From NCBI GenBank assembly GCA_001695595.3, contig MBPM02000201.1, positions 1-64,000 on the forward strand: a stretch of 64,000 nucleotides of DNA, written 5' to 3'. This DNA is from Plasmopara viticola (taxonomy: Eukaryota > Oomycota > Peronosporomycetes > Peronosporales > Peronosporaceae). The first letter of the stretch is position 1. Every line of letters starts with the position of its first letter. Positions 32,198-43,339 of the stretch are shown here, one piece after another. The notes under the pieces were generated by a model, which was given only the letters and a program-made list of their open reading frames with translations, was not told the origin of the DNA and made no database searches. A program made the position numbers and the translations under genes.

Positions 32198-35100
32198 ATG
32201 AGAATGGCCCTTGCAAGAAAAGGGCTGCTGGGACACATTATGGGCGCGAAGGGCGAGAGCGAAATAACGGAGACGTGGCTCGTGAATGACGCCAAGGCAT
32301 TGGGTATAATTGCCCAGGGCGTCGAGATACAACACCAGACCAAGATACGGTCTGCTACTCGTGCCTTGGAGGCATGGGGAACGCTTCGCGATTTCTACCA
32401 TCGTTCCACTTTACACAACCGTGTCACGATGACACGCCGCCTTCATGAGATTAAGATGGAGAGTGGCACTCGCATGGTGGAACATCTGGACGCGTTCGAT
32501 GAGCTGGTCGTGGGACTCCAGATGACGGGAGAGCCGGTGGATGAATCAAGACAGCTAGTGGTGCTTCTGAGCAGCTTGCCGGCGGAATATGAAATAATAT
32601 CTTCTATCGTGGAGAACGCCAAGGACATCACTCTGATCGAAGTCAAGGAGAAGCTGTTGAAGGAGTCAGACAAACTACAGAAGAAGGAAGCAAGTGAGAA
32701 AGCGTTTCGAGCCACAAACAATGATGGACGGATCAAGGGCAGACGAGGAAGTGGTCGCAAGATTTACGCGCCACGCAAGGGCGGCGGTTTTCGGGGAAAA
32801 TGCTTCAATTGTGACCAGACTAATCATATGAAGCGGGACTGCCCAGCTGCTGAGAACCGTTCCAGAAACCGTTATAGCGGTAATGATGCAGTGTTTGCTG
32901 TGGGGGATGAGAAATCAGTAAGCTGGCTGATCGACAGTGGTGCGACGTCACACATGACCCCTCACCGGAGTGACTTGATCGACTTCAAGCAACTTAAAGA
33001 CGACATCAAGGTAACAATTGCAGATGGCAGAAAGTTACGCGTCGAAGGAGCTGGAACAGTGAAGCTTATCGGCTTAGATGGAAGACGCATATCGATGATG
33101 GAAGTGCTGCTTATCCCTGGACTTGACAGACGTCTACTGTCGGTGGGAAAGCTTGCCGAACGTGGACTAAGTGTGGAGTTTCAGCGTGCTTCGTGCATCA
33201 TTTGGGACAAGAACGAAGCTTTGGCAACTGGGACAAGAAATGGGATAGCTTACACACAGGATTGTCAGCAAGAGGAGGCACGATTGGTGCAATACTCGGG
33301 AGTTGATAGTCAGTGGGAGTTATGGCACGCTCGCATGGGACATCCAAGTGAGGACGTTTTAGTGAAAACTATGCGATCCACAGAAGGTATTCCTGCGCTA
33401 AAACAAGGTATCAAGACCCTGTGTGGTGGATGCATGAAGGGCAAGCACACGATCGAAGCCTTTCCAGGACGCTCCATGACAAAGACATCGCGTGTTTTGG
33501 AGTTAGTTCACACAGACGTGATGGGACCCATGAAGACACTTTCAAAAGGAGGTGCTAAATACATTTTGACGTTTGTGGATGATTATTCACGATATGTGGT
33601 GGCTTACTTTCTGGCAAAGAAGAGTGAAGTTGCCGACAAGATCACGATGTTTAAAGCACTGCATGAGAATCAGTGGGGAACCCGTATCAAGTGCCTGCGT
33701 TCGGACAACGGAACGGAGTTTGTCAACAAGACAGTTACGAATTTATGTCAGCGGAACGGTATCATACATCAGCGTACAGTACCATACAGTCCCCAACAAA
33801 ATGGTATTGCAGAACGAATGAACCGTACGATGATGGAAAAGGCACGGAGCATGCTACACTACAAGTGTGTTCCGACATGTTGGTGGGCAGAGGCAGTAAG
33901 CACTGCGGTGTACCTGATCAACCGCTCTCCTTATACAATGCACCCAAATAACACCCCATATGAATTGGGATTTAAGATGAAGCCACGGATGGATCATCTT
34001 AGGGTGTTTGGGTCTCATTAATATGCTCACGTTGATCAAGTGAAGAGGACGAAGCTCGAAGCCAAAAGCTTCAAGTGCATGTTCCTTGGTTATGCCGAAG
34101 ACACCAAGGGATACCGAGTTTACGATTTGGAGAAAGACAAGATATCAGTATCACGGTCGGTGAAGCTGGACGAGCGTGAAGTGGGTGGCATTTATGAGAC
34201 ACACCCGCCCAAACAAATAAAAGTGATACACGTTACCAAAGACAACGATGAAAGTGCTGTGTCCGGGCCAACGGAACACCAACAAGATCAAGATGAACTT
34301 ATGGAGGGTGAAGGAGAAGATGAAATCCCAGATGCTCCAATGAATGAAGAGGAGTCCGACACAAATGAGTCAAGGATCGAAATGCTTCGATTACCGACCT
34401 CAGTACACTCTGAGCTGACAGAGTACAGACCTCCTACACTGGATGCACAGGAAGATCGATTGGTATTTCGACCGCAAGTGGAACGTTCAAGGCGTACAAA
34501 TGAACCAACGTTATTGCTGGAAAACGGATCAGATGCCGATGAAAGTCTGGGAGGAAGCGAAGGACCACCATCTTCAAAGCGTGCAAGGATTGATGAAGAC
34601 GGCCTGATAGCTGAAGCTATTCTCGCTTACGCTGTGAGTGTTGGTGAAGAATCAGACTTGCCTACCACGTTTGCGCAGGCAATGTCTAGTGATGAGGCAG
34701 AACAGTGGCGACAAGCGATGGACGCCGAATTGCAGTCGCATCACAAAAACAAAACATGGACACTCGTTCCACGAGAATCAATTGGACGTACGATTGGATG
34801 CCGCTGGGTCTTTGCTAAGAAGCGTGACCAGAATGGATGTGTTGTGCGCTACAAAGCACGATTGGTGGCTAAAGGTTTCAAGCAGAAATACGGCGTGGAT
34901 TTCTTCGAGACTTACTCTCCAGTGGCCAACATGAACTCAATTCGAGTTGTACTCGCAGTGTGTGCGGTATTAGGCTACAAAATGGAACAGCTGGACGTCG
35001 ACACCGCCTTTCTCAACAGTATACTGTCGGATCGTGTTCACATGGAAGTTCCAATTGGTGTTAAGGGAGCTCAAGGATTTGCGTGTCAGCTGAACAAAGC

Positions 35101-36241
35101 TATATATGGTCTCAAGCAAGCTGCAAGCGCTTGGAACAAGACAATCGACCACGTCTTCAAGAAGAACGATTTTAAAAGTTGTGGAGCGGATCAATGCGTC
35201 TACGTGAAGAAAGTGGAAAAAGGTTTTGTGTACGTATGTCTTTATGTCGATGATATGATCATTGCAGCCAAGACGAGCGACGAGATTCTAGAGGTCAAGG
35301 GGATGCTTAAAAGTGTTTTCAAGATGAAGGATCTCGGTATGGCGAAGTTCATCTTGGGCATGGAGATCGACCACGACATGACAGCTTCCACACTAATGAT
35401 CAAGCAAACACGCTACATTAGCGACGTGGCTGAGCGATTTGGGCAGAAAAACGCCAAGAACGTCGACAATCCGTGTACGTCCGGTCTCAAGCTGTCAACA
35501 TCACAGTCACCAAGTACAGAAGCTGAGCGTTCAGAGATGCGGTCAAGACCATACCGCTCACTAATTGGATGTCTGCTATATGTTACAACTTGCACTCGGC
35601 CGGACGTCGCATACATCGTGACACAACTGTCTCGATTTCTCGAAAAACCGGGGTTACCACATTGGAACGCCGCAATTCGTGTATTGCGCTACTTAAATTC
35701 GACACGTCATCATGGGATCGTTTATCAAAGAGGGACGGGAAAGGTGATTGTTGAAGCTTTTTCGGATGCTGACTGGGGTAGCAACACCGATGACAGACGG
35801 TCTGTCTCAGGTGTGTTGATCAACATTGGTAAAGCTCCGGTTGTATTCAAGTCCAAGTATCAGAGAACAGTTGCACTAAGTTCCGCAGAAGCAGAGTATA
35901 TGGCGCTCAGCTTGTGCACACAAGAAGTACTTTGGGCGCGCGCAATGCTCAAGGACATGGGTCAAGAACAAGTGGGAGGCACGCAAATATGGGAAGACAA
36001 TCAAGGTGCGATAGCTTTGGCAAACAACGCGGGCTACCACGCACGTACTAAGCACGTGGACATCATACATCACTTTATTCGGGAGAACGTTCAGCATGGA
36101 TTACTCAAAATTGGCTACATTGATACGAAGAGTCAGCTTGCAGATATGCTAACCAAGGCGCTTGGAACCAAGATGCTGAAGTATCTGCGCGAAGCCTCCG
36201 GAATCAAGACCAAGTCAGCAACAAAGGACACACAGCATTAG
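32198..36241 (+). pseudogene. Copia Gag-Pol of element 2, one in-frame stop
   Basis: One frame of 1,348 codons broken only by TAA at 34019-34021 (after VFGSH, in the region linking integrase to reverse transcriptase). In the 5' part (607 aa): zinc knuckle from residue 202 (CFNCDQTNHMKRDC), protease DSGA at 246-249, and integrase triad Asp 440, Asp 503, Glu 539 with the D-35-E spacing. In the 3' part, from the GTG at 34040: YVDD at 402-405 and RNase H (VALSSAEAEYMALSL). The conserved Gag start (NYYHWEFN) lies upstream of the first Met, so the N-terminus appears truncated. The stop is TAG 36239-36241, followed by a purine-rich tract. Confidence 0.88.
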
Positions 36242-36254
36242 CGGTGAGTGGGAG

Positions 36255-36400
36255 TGTTAACATTACACCGCTGAATGCATGTTGAACAGGTGGATGGCTT
36301 TACAGTAATTACAAGTACGTCACAATTAGTAATTACATATGGTAGCCATTCATTGGTCAGGATAAATATATTCACTTCGGTTTTTACTTTCTTCTTAACA
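36255..36400 (+). repeat. 3' LTR of Copia element 2
   Basis: 146 bp, one difference from the 5' LTR; preceded by the purine-rich GTGAGTGGGAG (36244-36254) and followed by the TATTT duplication. Confidence 0.92.
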
Positions 36401-36908
36401 TATTTATTTGCTTATCAGGAGAGATATTTTGTTGCACAGCTGCAAAGATTAAGACTTTTGCACGATTTATACTATCCTCTCATTATCTTCGCCGTAAGAT
36501 TGCGTGTTGGACACTTCTGCGAAAGAAAAGGCGTCTTTGAATGCGTCGTTACTCAGAAGATGCTGCTTGCTACCTTGTTGCACCCATGATCTGCACTTCC
36601 GTACCGAGACTTTACGCTATATGTCGAGCTTTTTTAATTAAATGAGTCATTCCGGAGCCTGTTCATCGACTTTCGTCTTAACAAGCCCGTCAGATACGCG
36701 AATAATAGAACTTTCATCACTAGATGTCTCGCTGCCCAATTTACGCTTGGCGGCTGACAATCGACTTCAAGTATCGTAGACCTCAAACTGTAGAAGCACC
36801 CCTTAATATCTGTTCCGTACACATCCTGGTGACGAGCTCCATTGAGAAGATCTCAAGATTTGGTCGACATGATGAGAAATCGTGTGCCCCAAGACCGAGC
36901 ACCCATTC
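36401..36908 (+). repeat. Promoter-side spacer of copy 9, right of Copia element 2
   Basis: Remaining part of the unit interrupted by Copia element 2. It is more diverged than other promoters (extra bases near 36600 and 36780) and resembles the region before the decayed copy 13. Confidence 0.65.
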
Positions 36909-36924
36909 ACTCATTCAGCAATTT
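36909..36924 (+). promoter_or_regulatory. Oomycete initiator-like core promoter, copy 9
   Basis: ACTCATTCAGCAATTT, 68 bp before the ATG at 36992. Confidence 0.7.
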
Positions 36925-36991
36925 GCTAAGCCAAGCAAACAACTTTGCTCGGGAACCTGCTTTTAATACTGCCTTTCAGCCTCTTAAAAAC

Positions 36992-38035
36992 ATGCACATT
37001 TTCCGCATCGTCGCACACGCTGCACTTGCTACAGCGATTGCCGCTTCGACGTTTTTGCCCACAGACGCCTCTTTTGGATGGACGACCGAGAGTACCAACC
37101 AAGCAAAAGTTGCCAACCGTAATTTGGGTGCCGGTAGCGGCCTACGTGGTCCGGTTGAGCAACCTACGCTGAATGAAGATTACCAGCAAAACGAGAACGA
37201 CGATAACAGTCCGATTGACGGCAGTTCGGTTGCTAGACCCCCGAGACCAGGACCTAACACACAAAGTGGTATCCCGCCTTTTGGACCTCAGAAGCCGCCT
37301 GCCAACAATCCAATCCCTGCCAATCGTCCGAATACCGAACAATCTTTTGTGGTTGGTAACCCACCTAATGGAGGTCAGATGCCGCTTGGCGATGGTCCGA
37401 CCAACGATCAATCTTTTGTGGGTGGTTCACCCGTTGGAGGTCCGAAGCCGCCTGCCAATGGTCCGCCCCTCGGAGTTCCTTCAATGGCTGGTAATCCACC
37501 CGTTAAAGGTCCGAAGCCGCCTGCCAATGGTCCGCTCCCCGGTGCTCCTTTCATGGGTGGTATTCCGCCCATTGGAGGTTCGATGCCGCCCGCAAACGGT
37601 CCGCTCCCCGGAGCTCCTTTCATGGGTGGCATCCCGCCCATTGGAGGTCCGATGCCGCCCGCAAACGGTCCGCTCCCCGGATTTCCTTTCATGGGAGGCA
37701 ATACGCCTTTCGGAGCTCCGATGCCGCCTACTATCGGTTTGATCACTGGATACATATTGCTCAATGGAAACCCGCCTTTTGGATCTCCAATGCTGCCTCC
37801 AAATGGTCCAATTTCTCAAAACCCTTTCCAGGGTGGTAGTTCGCTTTTTGGATCTTCGATGCCGCCTGCTAACGGTCCATTTCCCGGGCAGCTTTTCCCG
37901 AGTGTTAAACCGCCCCTTGAAGCTCCAAAGCCGCCTACTAAAGGTCCGATCCCCGACCAACCTCTGCAAAAGGGTAATCCACCCCTCGGAGCTCCGATGC
38001 CACCTGTCAACGGTCCGATCTCTGAACACCCATAA
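36992..38035 (+). CDS. Secreted Gly/Pro-rich repeat protein, copy 9 (intact, short)
   Basis: 347 aa, the shortest intact member, with about 11 repeat units. The signal peptide starts MHIFRIVAHAAL and ends PTDA. RNLG is kept, but the acidic region reads NENDDN and the linker GSSVARPPRPG, as in copies 10-12. The FGWTTES sequence after the signal peptide is closer to copies 1-8, so this gene is intermediate between the two subfamilies. The stop is TAA 38033-38035. The gene lies directly downstream of Copia element 2, whose 3' LTR could influence its expression (inference). Confidence 0.83.
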   Translation: MHIFRIVAHAALATAIAASTFLPTDASFGWTTESTNQAKVANRNLGAGSGLRGPVEQPTLNEDYQQNENDDNSPIDGSSVARPPRPGPNTQSGIPPFGPQKPPANNPIPANRPNTEQSFVVGNPPNGGQMPLGDGPTNDQSFVGGSPVGGPKPPANGPPLGVPSMAGNPPVKGPKPPANGPLPGAPFMGGIPPIGGSMPPANGPLPGAPFMGGIPPIGGPMPPANGPLPGFPFMGGNTPFGAPMPPTIGLITGYILLNGNPPFGSPMLPPNGPISQNPFQGGSSLFGSSMPPANGPFPGQLFPSVKPPLEAPKPPTKGPIPDQPLQKGNPPLGAPMPPVNGPISEHP

Positions 38036-39169
38036 AAGACGAACACGACCTCAAGAAGGTTTTTTGTTACAACGTGAACACCCTTATGCGCCCTTCAGTG
38101 TGCCCAGTGTAGCGATTCACCAAAGTGGCTTTGCATTTAAACTTGCTAAATATATGGAATACTGTGACTTTAAATTGTTGGGACAATGTTTGACGATGCC
38201 AACGTGCAAATGCAAACAGGAGAAAAGTAAGATCAATTTGGTTGTGCAGAGTTGAGGCCGACAACGAAATAGTTGGCTTTTGCGTAACCCAGTGTAGATA
38301 TCCAAGTTTATATTCAAACGAGTTTTAAGTAGTGTGCCACGTATTGATTACAGAATGGAAATAGGCCATATCGTAGTGTTTTTTTAGTGCATCAGTCCGC
38401 TTGAAATGGGTAGTGGGTCCATTGATAATCCTTAATTATAAGTTGGTATGATAATTGCTACAGATCGTAAAAGCTAACCTACATATATGAGATGGAAAGC
38501 AGGAGAGCGAAATTGACATCTCAAAGCCCGTCGGAGTCGGTTATTCCATATGTGTGCATCGCGAATAGATGACGGCAATTTGCTTAAACTGAGTCCTCGC
38601 ATCTCAAACTGTGTCACACGACGCAGCGTCATTCCTAGTATCGAGTCAAGTACAAGAGTATCGTTAGTAATAGAGTAATAAGAAAAAATGAAAGGAAAAC
38701 TCGGATGCGTTACGAGGTTTTATGTATTTGCTTATCAGGAGATATTAAGTTGCACGAATGCACAGATCCAGACGTTCACATACTATCTTGTCATTATCTT
38801 CGCCGTAAGATGGCGTGTTGGACACTTCTGCGAAAGAAAAGCGCCTTTGGATGCGCTTTAAGTCAGAAGAACCTGCTTGCTACCTTGTTGCACACAAGAT
38901 CTGCACTTACACTACATGTCGAGCTCGTTTAAAGTTAATGCGCCCCTCCGGAGGAGCTTGATCGTCTTAACAGGCCCGTCCCATACGCGAAATAATTGAG
39001 CTTTCATCACTGCATGTCTCGCTGCCCATACCACAGGCTGACATTTAACTTCAAGTGTCGCCGTTAATATCTGTTCCGAACACATTCTGGTGACGAGCTC
39101 CCGTGAGAAGATCTCAAGATTTGGTCGACACGATGAGAAATAGTGTGCCCCAAGACCATGCACGCATTC
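38036..39169 (+). repeat. Array spacer and promoter between copies 9 and 10 (short)
   Basis: About 1.1 kb instead of 1.7 kb: near 38296-38320 the sequence jumps from GTAGATATCCAAG to an AAACGAGTTTTAAG segment, so several hundred bases present in other spacers are missing. No credible gene. Confidence 0.7.
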
Positions 39170-39185
39170 ACTCATTCAGCAATTT
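39170..39185 (+). promoter_or_regulatory. Oomycete initiator-like core promoter, copy 10
   Basis: ACTCATTCAGCAATTT, 68 bp before the ATG at 39253. Confidence 0.7.
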
Positions 39186-39252
39186 GCTAAGCCAAGCAAA
39201 CAACCTTGCTCGGGATCCTGCTTTCAATACTACCTTCCAGCCTCTTAGAAAT

Positions 39253-40656
39253 ATGCACATTTCCCGCATCGTCACGCACGCTGCACTTGCTACAGCGATT
39301 GCCGCTTCGACGTTTTTGCCCACAGACGCCTCTTGGGGATGGACGTCCGAGAGTACCAACCAAGCAAAAGTTGCCAACCGTAATTTGGGTGCCGGTAGCG
39401 GCCTACGTGGTCCGGTTGAGCAACCTACGCTGAATGAAGATTACCAGCAAAACGAGAACGACGATAACAGTCCGATTGACGGCAGTTCGGTTGCTAGACC
39501 CCCGAGGTCAGGACCTAACACACAAAGTGGTATCCCGCCTTCTGGACCTCAGAAGCCGCCTGCCAACAATCCAATCCCTGCCAACCGTCCGAATACCGAA
39601 CAACCTTTTGTGGTTGGTAACCCACCTAATGGAGGTCAGATGCCGCTTGGCGATGGTCCGACCAACGATCAATCTTTTGTGGGTGGTTCACCCGTTGGAG
39701 GTCCGAAGCCGCCTGCCAATGGTCCGCTCCCCGGAGCTCCTTCAATGGCTGGTAATCCACCCCTTGGAGGTCCGAAGCCGCCTGCCAATGGTCCCCTTGC
39801 GAATGGTCAGCTTCCTGGAGTTCCTTCAATGGCTGGTAATCCACCCTTTGGAGGTCCGAAGCCGCCTCCCAATGGTCCGCCCCTCGGAGTTCCTTCAATG
39901 GATGGTAATCCACCCGTTAAAGGTCCGAAGCCGCCTGCCAATGGTCCGCTCCCCGGGGTTCCTTCGATGGATGGGAATTCACCCGTTGGAGGTCCGATGC
40001 CGCCTGACAATGGTCCGCTTCCCGGCGCTCCTTTCATGGGTGGTATCCCGCCCTTTGGAGGTCCGATGCCGCCCGCAAACGGTCCGCTCCCCGGTGCTCC
40101 TTTCATGGGTGGTATTCCGCCCATTGGAGGTCCGATGCCGCCCGCAAACGGTCCGCTCCCCGGAGCTCCTTTCATGGGTGGTATCCCGCCCTTTGGAGGT
40201 CCGATGCCGCCCGCAAACGGTCCGCTCCCCGGAGCTCCTTTCATGGGTGGTATCCCGCCCATTGGAGGTCCGATGCCGCCCGCAAACGGTCCGCTCCCCG
40301 GATTTCCTTTCATGGGAGGCAATACGCCTTTCGGAGCTCCGATGCCGCCTACTATCGGTTTGATCACTGGAAACGTATTGCTCAGTGGAAACCCGCCTGT
40401 TGGACCTCCAATGCTGCCTCCAAATGGTCCAATTTCTCAAAACCCTTTCCAGGGTGGTAGTTCGCTTTTTGGATCTTCGATGCCGCCTGCTAACGGTCCA
40501 TTTCCCGGGCAGCTTTTCCCGAGTGTTAAACCGCCCCTTGAAGCTCCAAAGCCGCCTACTAAAGGTCCGATCCCCGACCAACCTCTGCAAAAGGGTAATC
40601 CACCCCTCGGAGCTCCGATGCCACCTGTCAACGGTCCGATCTCTGAACACCCATAA
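39253..40656 (+). CDS. Secreted Gly/Pro-rich repeat protein, copy 10 (intact)
   Basis: 467 aa with about 16 repeats, the longest member of subfamily 2. After the signal peptide it reads SWGWTSES (Trp in place of Phe of subfamily 1), then RNLG and NENDDN. It carries an internal run of four near-identical units of the type GIPPFGGPMPPANGPLPGAP alternating with an Ile variant, suggesting local amplification of a two-unit block. One 28-aa unit (with the ANGQLPGV insertion) is shared with subfamily 1. The stop is TAA 40654-40656. Function unknown; same candidate roles as copy 8. Confidence 0.85.
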   Translation: MHISRIVTHAALATAIAASTFLPTDASWGWTSESTNQAKVANRNLGAGSGLRGPVEQPTLNEDYQQNENDDNSPIDGSSVARPPRSGPNTQSGIPPSGPQKPPANNPIPANRPNTEQPFVVGNPPNGGQMPLGDGPTNDQSFVGGSPVGGPKPPANGPLPGAPSMAGNPPLGGPKPPANGPLANGQLPGVPSMAGNPPFGGPKPPPNGPPLGVPSMDGNPPVKGPKPPANGPLPGVPSMDGNSPVGGPMPPDNGPLPGAPFMGGIPPFGGPMPPANGPLPGAPFMGGIPPIGGPMPPANGPLPGAPFMGGIPPFGGPMPPANGPLPGAPFMGGIPPIGGPMPPANGPLPGFPFMGGNTPFGAPMPPTIGLITGNVLLSGNPPVGPPMLPPNGPISQNPFQGGSSLFGSSMPPANGPFPGQLFPSVKPPLEAPKPPTKGPIPDQPLQKGNPPLGAPMPPVNGPISEHP

Positions 40657-42074
40657 AAGACGAACACGACCTCAAGAAGGTTTTTTGTTACAACGTGAAC
40701 ACTCTTATGCGCTCTTCAGTGTGCCCAGTGTAGCGATTCACCAAAGTGGCTTTGCATTTAAACTTGCTAAATATATGGAATACTGTGACTTTTTAAATTG
40801 TTGGGACAATGTTTGACGATGCCAACGTGGCTGTGCAAAGTTCCTAGTGTAGATATCCAGTGTGGAGCTCCTAATAGTCGGCAGTCCTTGTTGTGGCGGC
40901 AAAATCCGAGTGAGGACATCAGCCGTTTTACTTTCAATATTTATTTGGGGTGAAGGGACCTGCCATCGCTTGACGGGACCAGCATACACCAAACGTATTT
41001 TTGGATCTAGGCAAATGAGTTTGCAGTACTTAGCCCTTTTGGGTTACAAATATCCTCATTGTTTCCACGTTTAAAGCCGGGTCCGTTCGATTTCGATGCA
41101 GAGTAACCTTCCACAAATGTTGATCCTAAGGAATAGACTTTTCTATCTGCATGAAAAGGACACTCTTGTCACGTCATTGATGGAAAGGGGGGAAACCGTC
41201 ATATAAATGTATTTTTTAAACGAGTTGTAAGTAGTGTGTCACGTATTGATTACCGAATGGATATAGGCCATATCATAGTTTGTTTTTAGTGCATCAGTCC
41301 GCTTGAAATGGGTAGTGGGTCCATTGAGAATCCTTAATTATAAGTTGGTATGATAATTGCTACAGATCGTAAAAGCTAACCTACATATATGAGATGGAAA
41401 GCAGGAGAGCGAAATTGACATCTCAAAGCCCGTCGGAGCCGGTTATTCCATATGTGTGCATCGCGAATAGATGACGGCAATTTGCTTAAACTGAGTCCTC
41501 GCATCTCAAACTGTGTCACACGACGCAGCGTCATTCCTAGTATCGAGTCAAGTACAAGAGTATCGTTAGTAATAGAGTAATAAGAAAAAATGAAAGGAAA
41601 ACTCGGATGCGTTACGAGGTTTTATGTATTTGCTTATCAGGAGAGATATTAAGTTGCACAAATGCACAGATCCAGACGTTCACATACTATCTTGTCATTA
41701 TCTTCGCCGTAAGATGGCGTGTTGGACACTTCTGCGAAAGAAAAGCGCCTTTGGATGCGCTTTAAGTCAGAAGAACCTGCTTGCTACCTTGTTGCACACA
41801 AGATCTGCACTTACACTACATGTCGAGCTCGTTTAAAGTTAATGCGCCCCTCCGGAGGAGCTTGATCGTCTTAACAGGCCCGTCCCATACGCGAAATAAT
41901 TGAGCTTTCATCACTGCATGTCTCGCTGCCCATACCACAGGCTGACATTTAACTTCAAGTGTCGCCCCTTAATATCTGTTCCGAACACATTCTGGTGACG
42001 AGCTCCCGTGAGAAGATCTCAAGATTTGGTCGACACGATGAGAAATAGTGTGCCCCAAGACCATGCACGCATTC
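40657..42074 (+). repeat. Array spacer and promoter between copies 10 and 11
   Basis: Lacks about 110 bases near 40830 that neighbours have (jump from CCAACGTG to GCTGTGCAAAG). Otherwise collinear. No credible gene. Confidence 0.7.
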
Positions 42075-42090
42075 ACTCATTCAGCAATTT
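42075..42090 (+). promoter_or_regulatory. Oomycete initiator-like core promoter, copy 11
   Basis: ACTCATTCAGCAATTT, 68 bp before the ATG at 42158. Confidence 0.7.
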
Positions 42091-42157
42091 GCTAAGCCAA
42101 GCAAACAACCTTGCTCGGGATCCTGCTTTCAATACTACCTTCCAGCCTCTTAGAAAT

Positions 42158-43339
42158 ATGCACATTTCCCGCATCGTCACGCACGCTGCACTTGCTACAG
42201 CGATTGCCGCTTCGACGTTTTTGCCCACAGACGCCTCTTGGGGATGGACGTCCGAGAGTACCAACCAAGCAAAAGTTACCAACCGTAATTTGGGTGCCGG
42301 TAGCGGCCTACGTGGTCCGGTTGAGCAACCTACGCTGAATGAAGATTACCAGCAAAACGAGAACGACGATAACAGTCCGATTGACGGCAGTTCGGTTGCT
42401 AGACCCCCGAGGTCAGGACCTAACACACAAAGTGGTATCCCGCCTTTTGGACCTCAGAAGCCGCCTGCCAACAATCCAATCCCTGCCAACCGTCCGAATA
42501 CCGAACAACCTTTTGTGGGTGGTAACCCACCTAATCGAGGTCAGATGCCGCTTGGCGATGGTCCGACCAACGATCAATCTTTTGTGGGTAATTCACCCGT
42601 TGGAGGTCCGAAGCCGCCTGCCAATGGTCCGCCCCTCGGAGTTCCTTCAATGGATGGTAATCCACCCGTTAAAGGTCCGAAGCCGCCTGCCAATGGTCCG
42701 CTCCCCGGGGTTCCTTCAATGGATGGGAATCCACCCGTTGGAGGTCCGATGCCGCCTGACAATGGTCCACTTCCCGGTACTCCTTTCATGGGTGGTATCC
42801 CACCCTTTGGAGGTCCGATGCCGCCCGCAAACGGTCTGCTCCCCGGTGCTCCTTTCATGGGTGGTATTCCGCCCATTGGAGGTCCGATGCCGCCCGCAAA
42901 CGGTCCGCTCCCCGGAGCTCCTTTCATGGGTGGCATCCCGCCCATTGGAGGTCCGATGCCGCCCGCAAACGGTCCGCTCCCCGGATTTCCTTTCATGGGA
43001 GGCAATACGCCTTTCGGAGCTCCGATGCCGCCTACTATCGGTTTGATCACTGGATACGTATTGCTCAATGGAAACCCGCCTTTTGGATCTCCAATGCTGC
43101 CTCCAAATGGTCCAATTTCTCAAAACCCTTTCCAGGGTGGTAGTTCGCTTTTTGGATCTTCGATGCCGCCTGCTAACGGTCCATTTCCCGGGCAGCTTTT
43201 CCCGAGTGTTAAACCGCCCCTTGAAGCTCCAAAGCCGCCTTCTAAAGGTCCGATCCCCGACCAACCTCTGCAAAAGGGTAATCCACCCCTCGGAGTTCCG
43301 ATGCCACCTGTCAACGGTCCGATCTCTGAACACCCATAA
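42158..43339 (+). CDS. Secreted Gly/Pro-rich repeat protein, copy 11 (intact)
   Basis: 393 aa with about 13 repeats; same layout and length as copy 12. Differences from its neighbours include AKVTNRNLG for AKVANRNLG, PPNRGQ for PPNGGQ, PANGLLPG for PANGPLPG and KPPSKG for KPPTKG, so the copy is evolving by point changes while keeping frame. The stop is TAA 43337-43339. Confidence 0.85.
   Translation: MHISRIVTHAALATAIAASTFLPTDASWGWTSESTNQAKVTNRNLGAGSGLRGPVEQPTLNEDYQQNENDDNSPIDGSSVARPPRSGPNTQSGIPPFGPQKPPANNPIPANRPNTEQPFVGGNPPNRGQMPLGDGPTNDQSFVGNSPVGGPKPPANGPPLGVPSMDGNPPVKGPKPPANGPLPGVPSMDGNPPVGGPMPPDNGPLPGTPFMGGIPPFGGPMPPANGLLPGAPFMGGIPPIGGPMPPANGPLPGAPFMGGIPPIGGPMPPANGPLPGFPFMGGNTPFGAPMPPTIGLITGYVLLNGNPPFGSPMLPPNGPISQNPFQGGSSLFGSSMPPANGPFPGQLFPSVKPPLEAPKPPSKGPIPDQPLQKGNPPLGVPMPPVNGPISEHP

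Larger units (their letters stand above)
31941..36400 (+). mobile_element. Copia (Ty1-type) LTR retrotransposon 2, 4.46 kb
   Basis: 146-bp LTRs that differ at one position, a 5-bp target duplication, and a collinear Gag-Pol with one in-frame stop. It is a different family from element 1: the LTRs are unrelated in sequence and the proteins are only partly similar. It inserted in the spacer about 590 bp before gene copy 9, in the same orientation. Confidence 0.94.
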
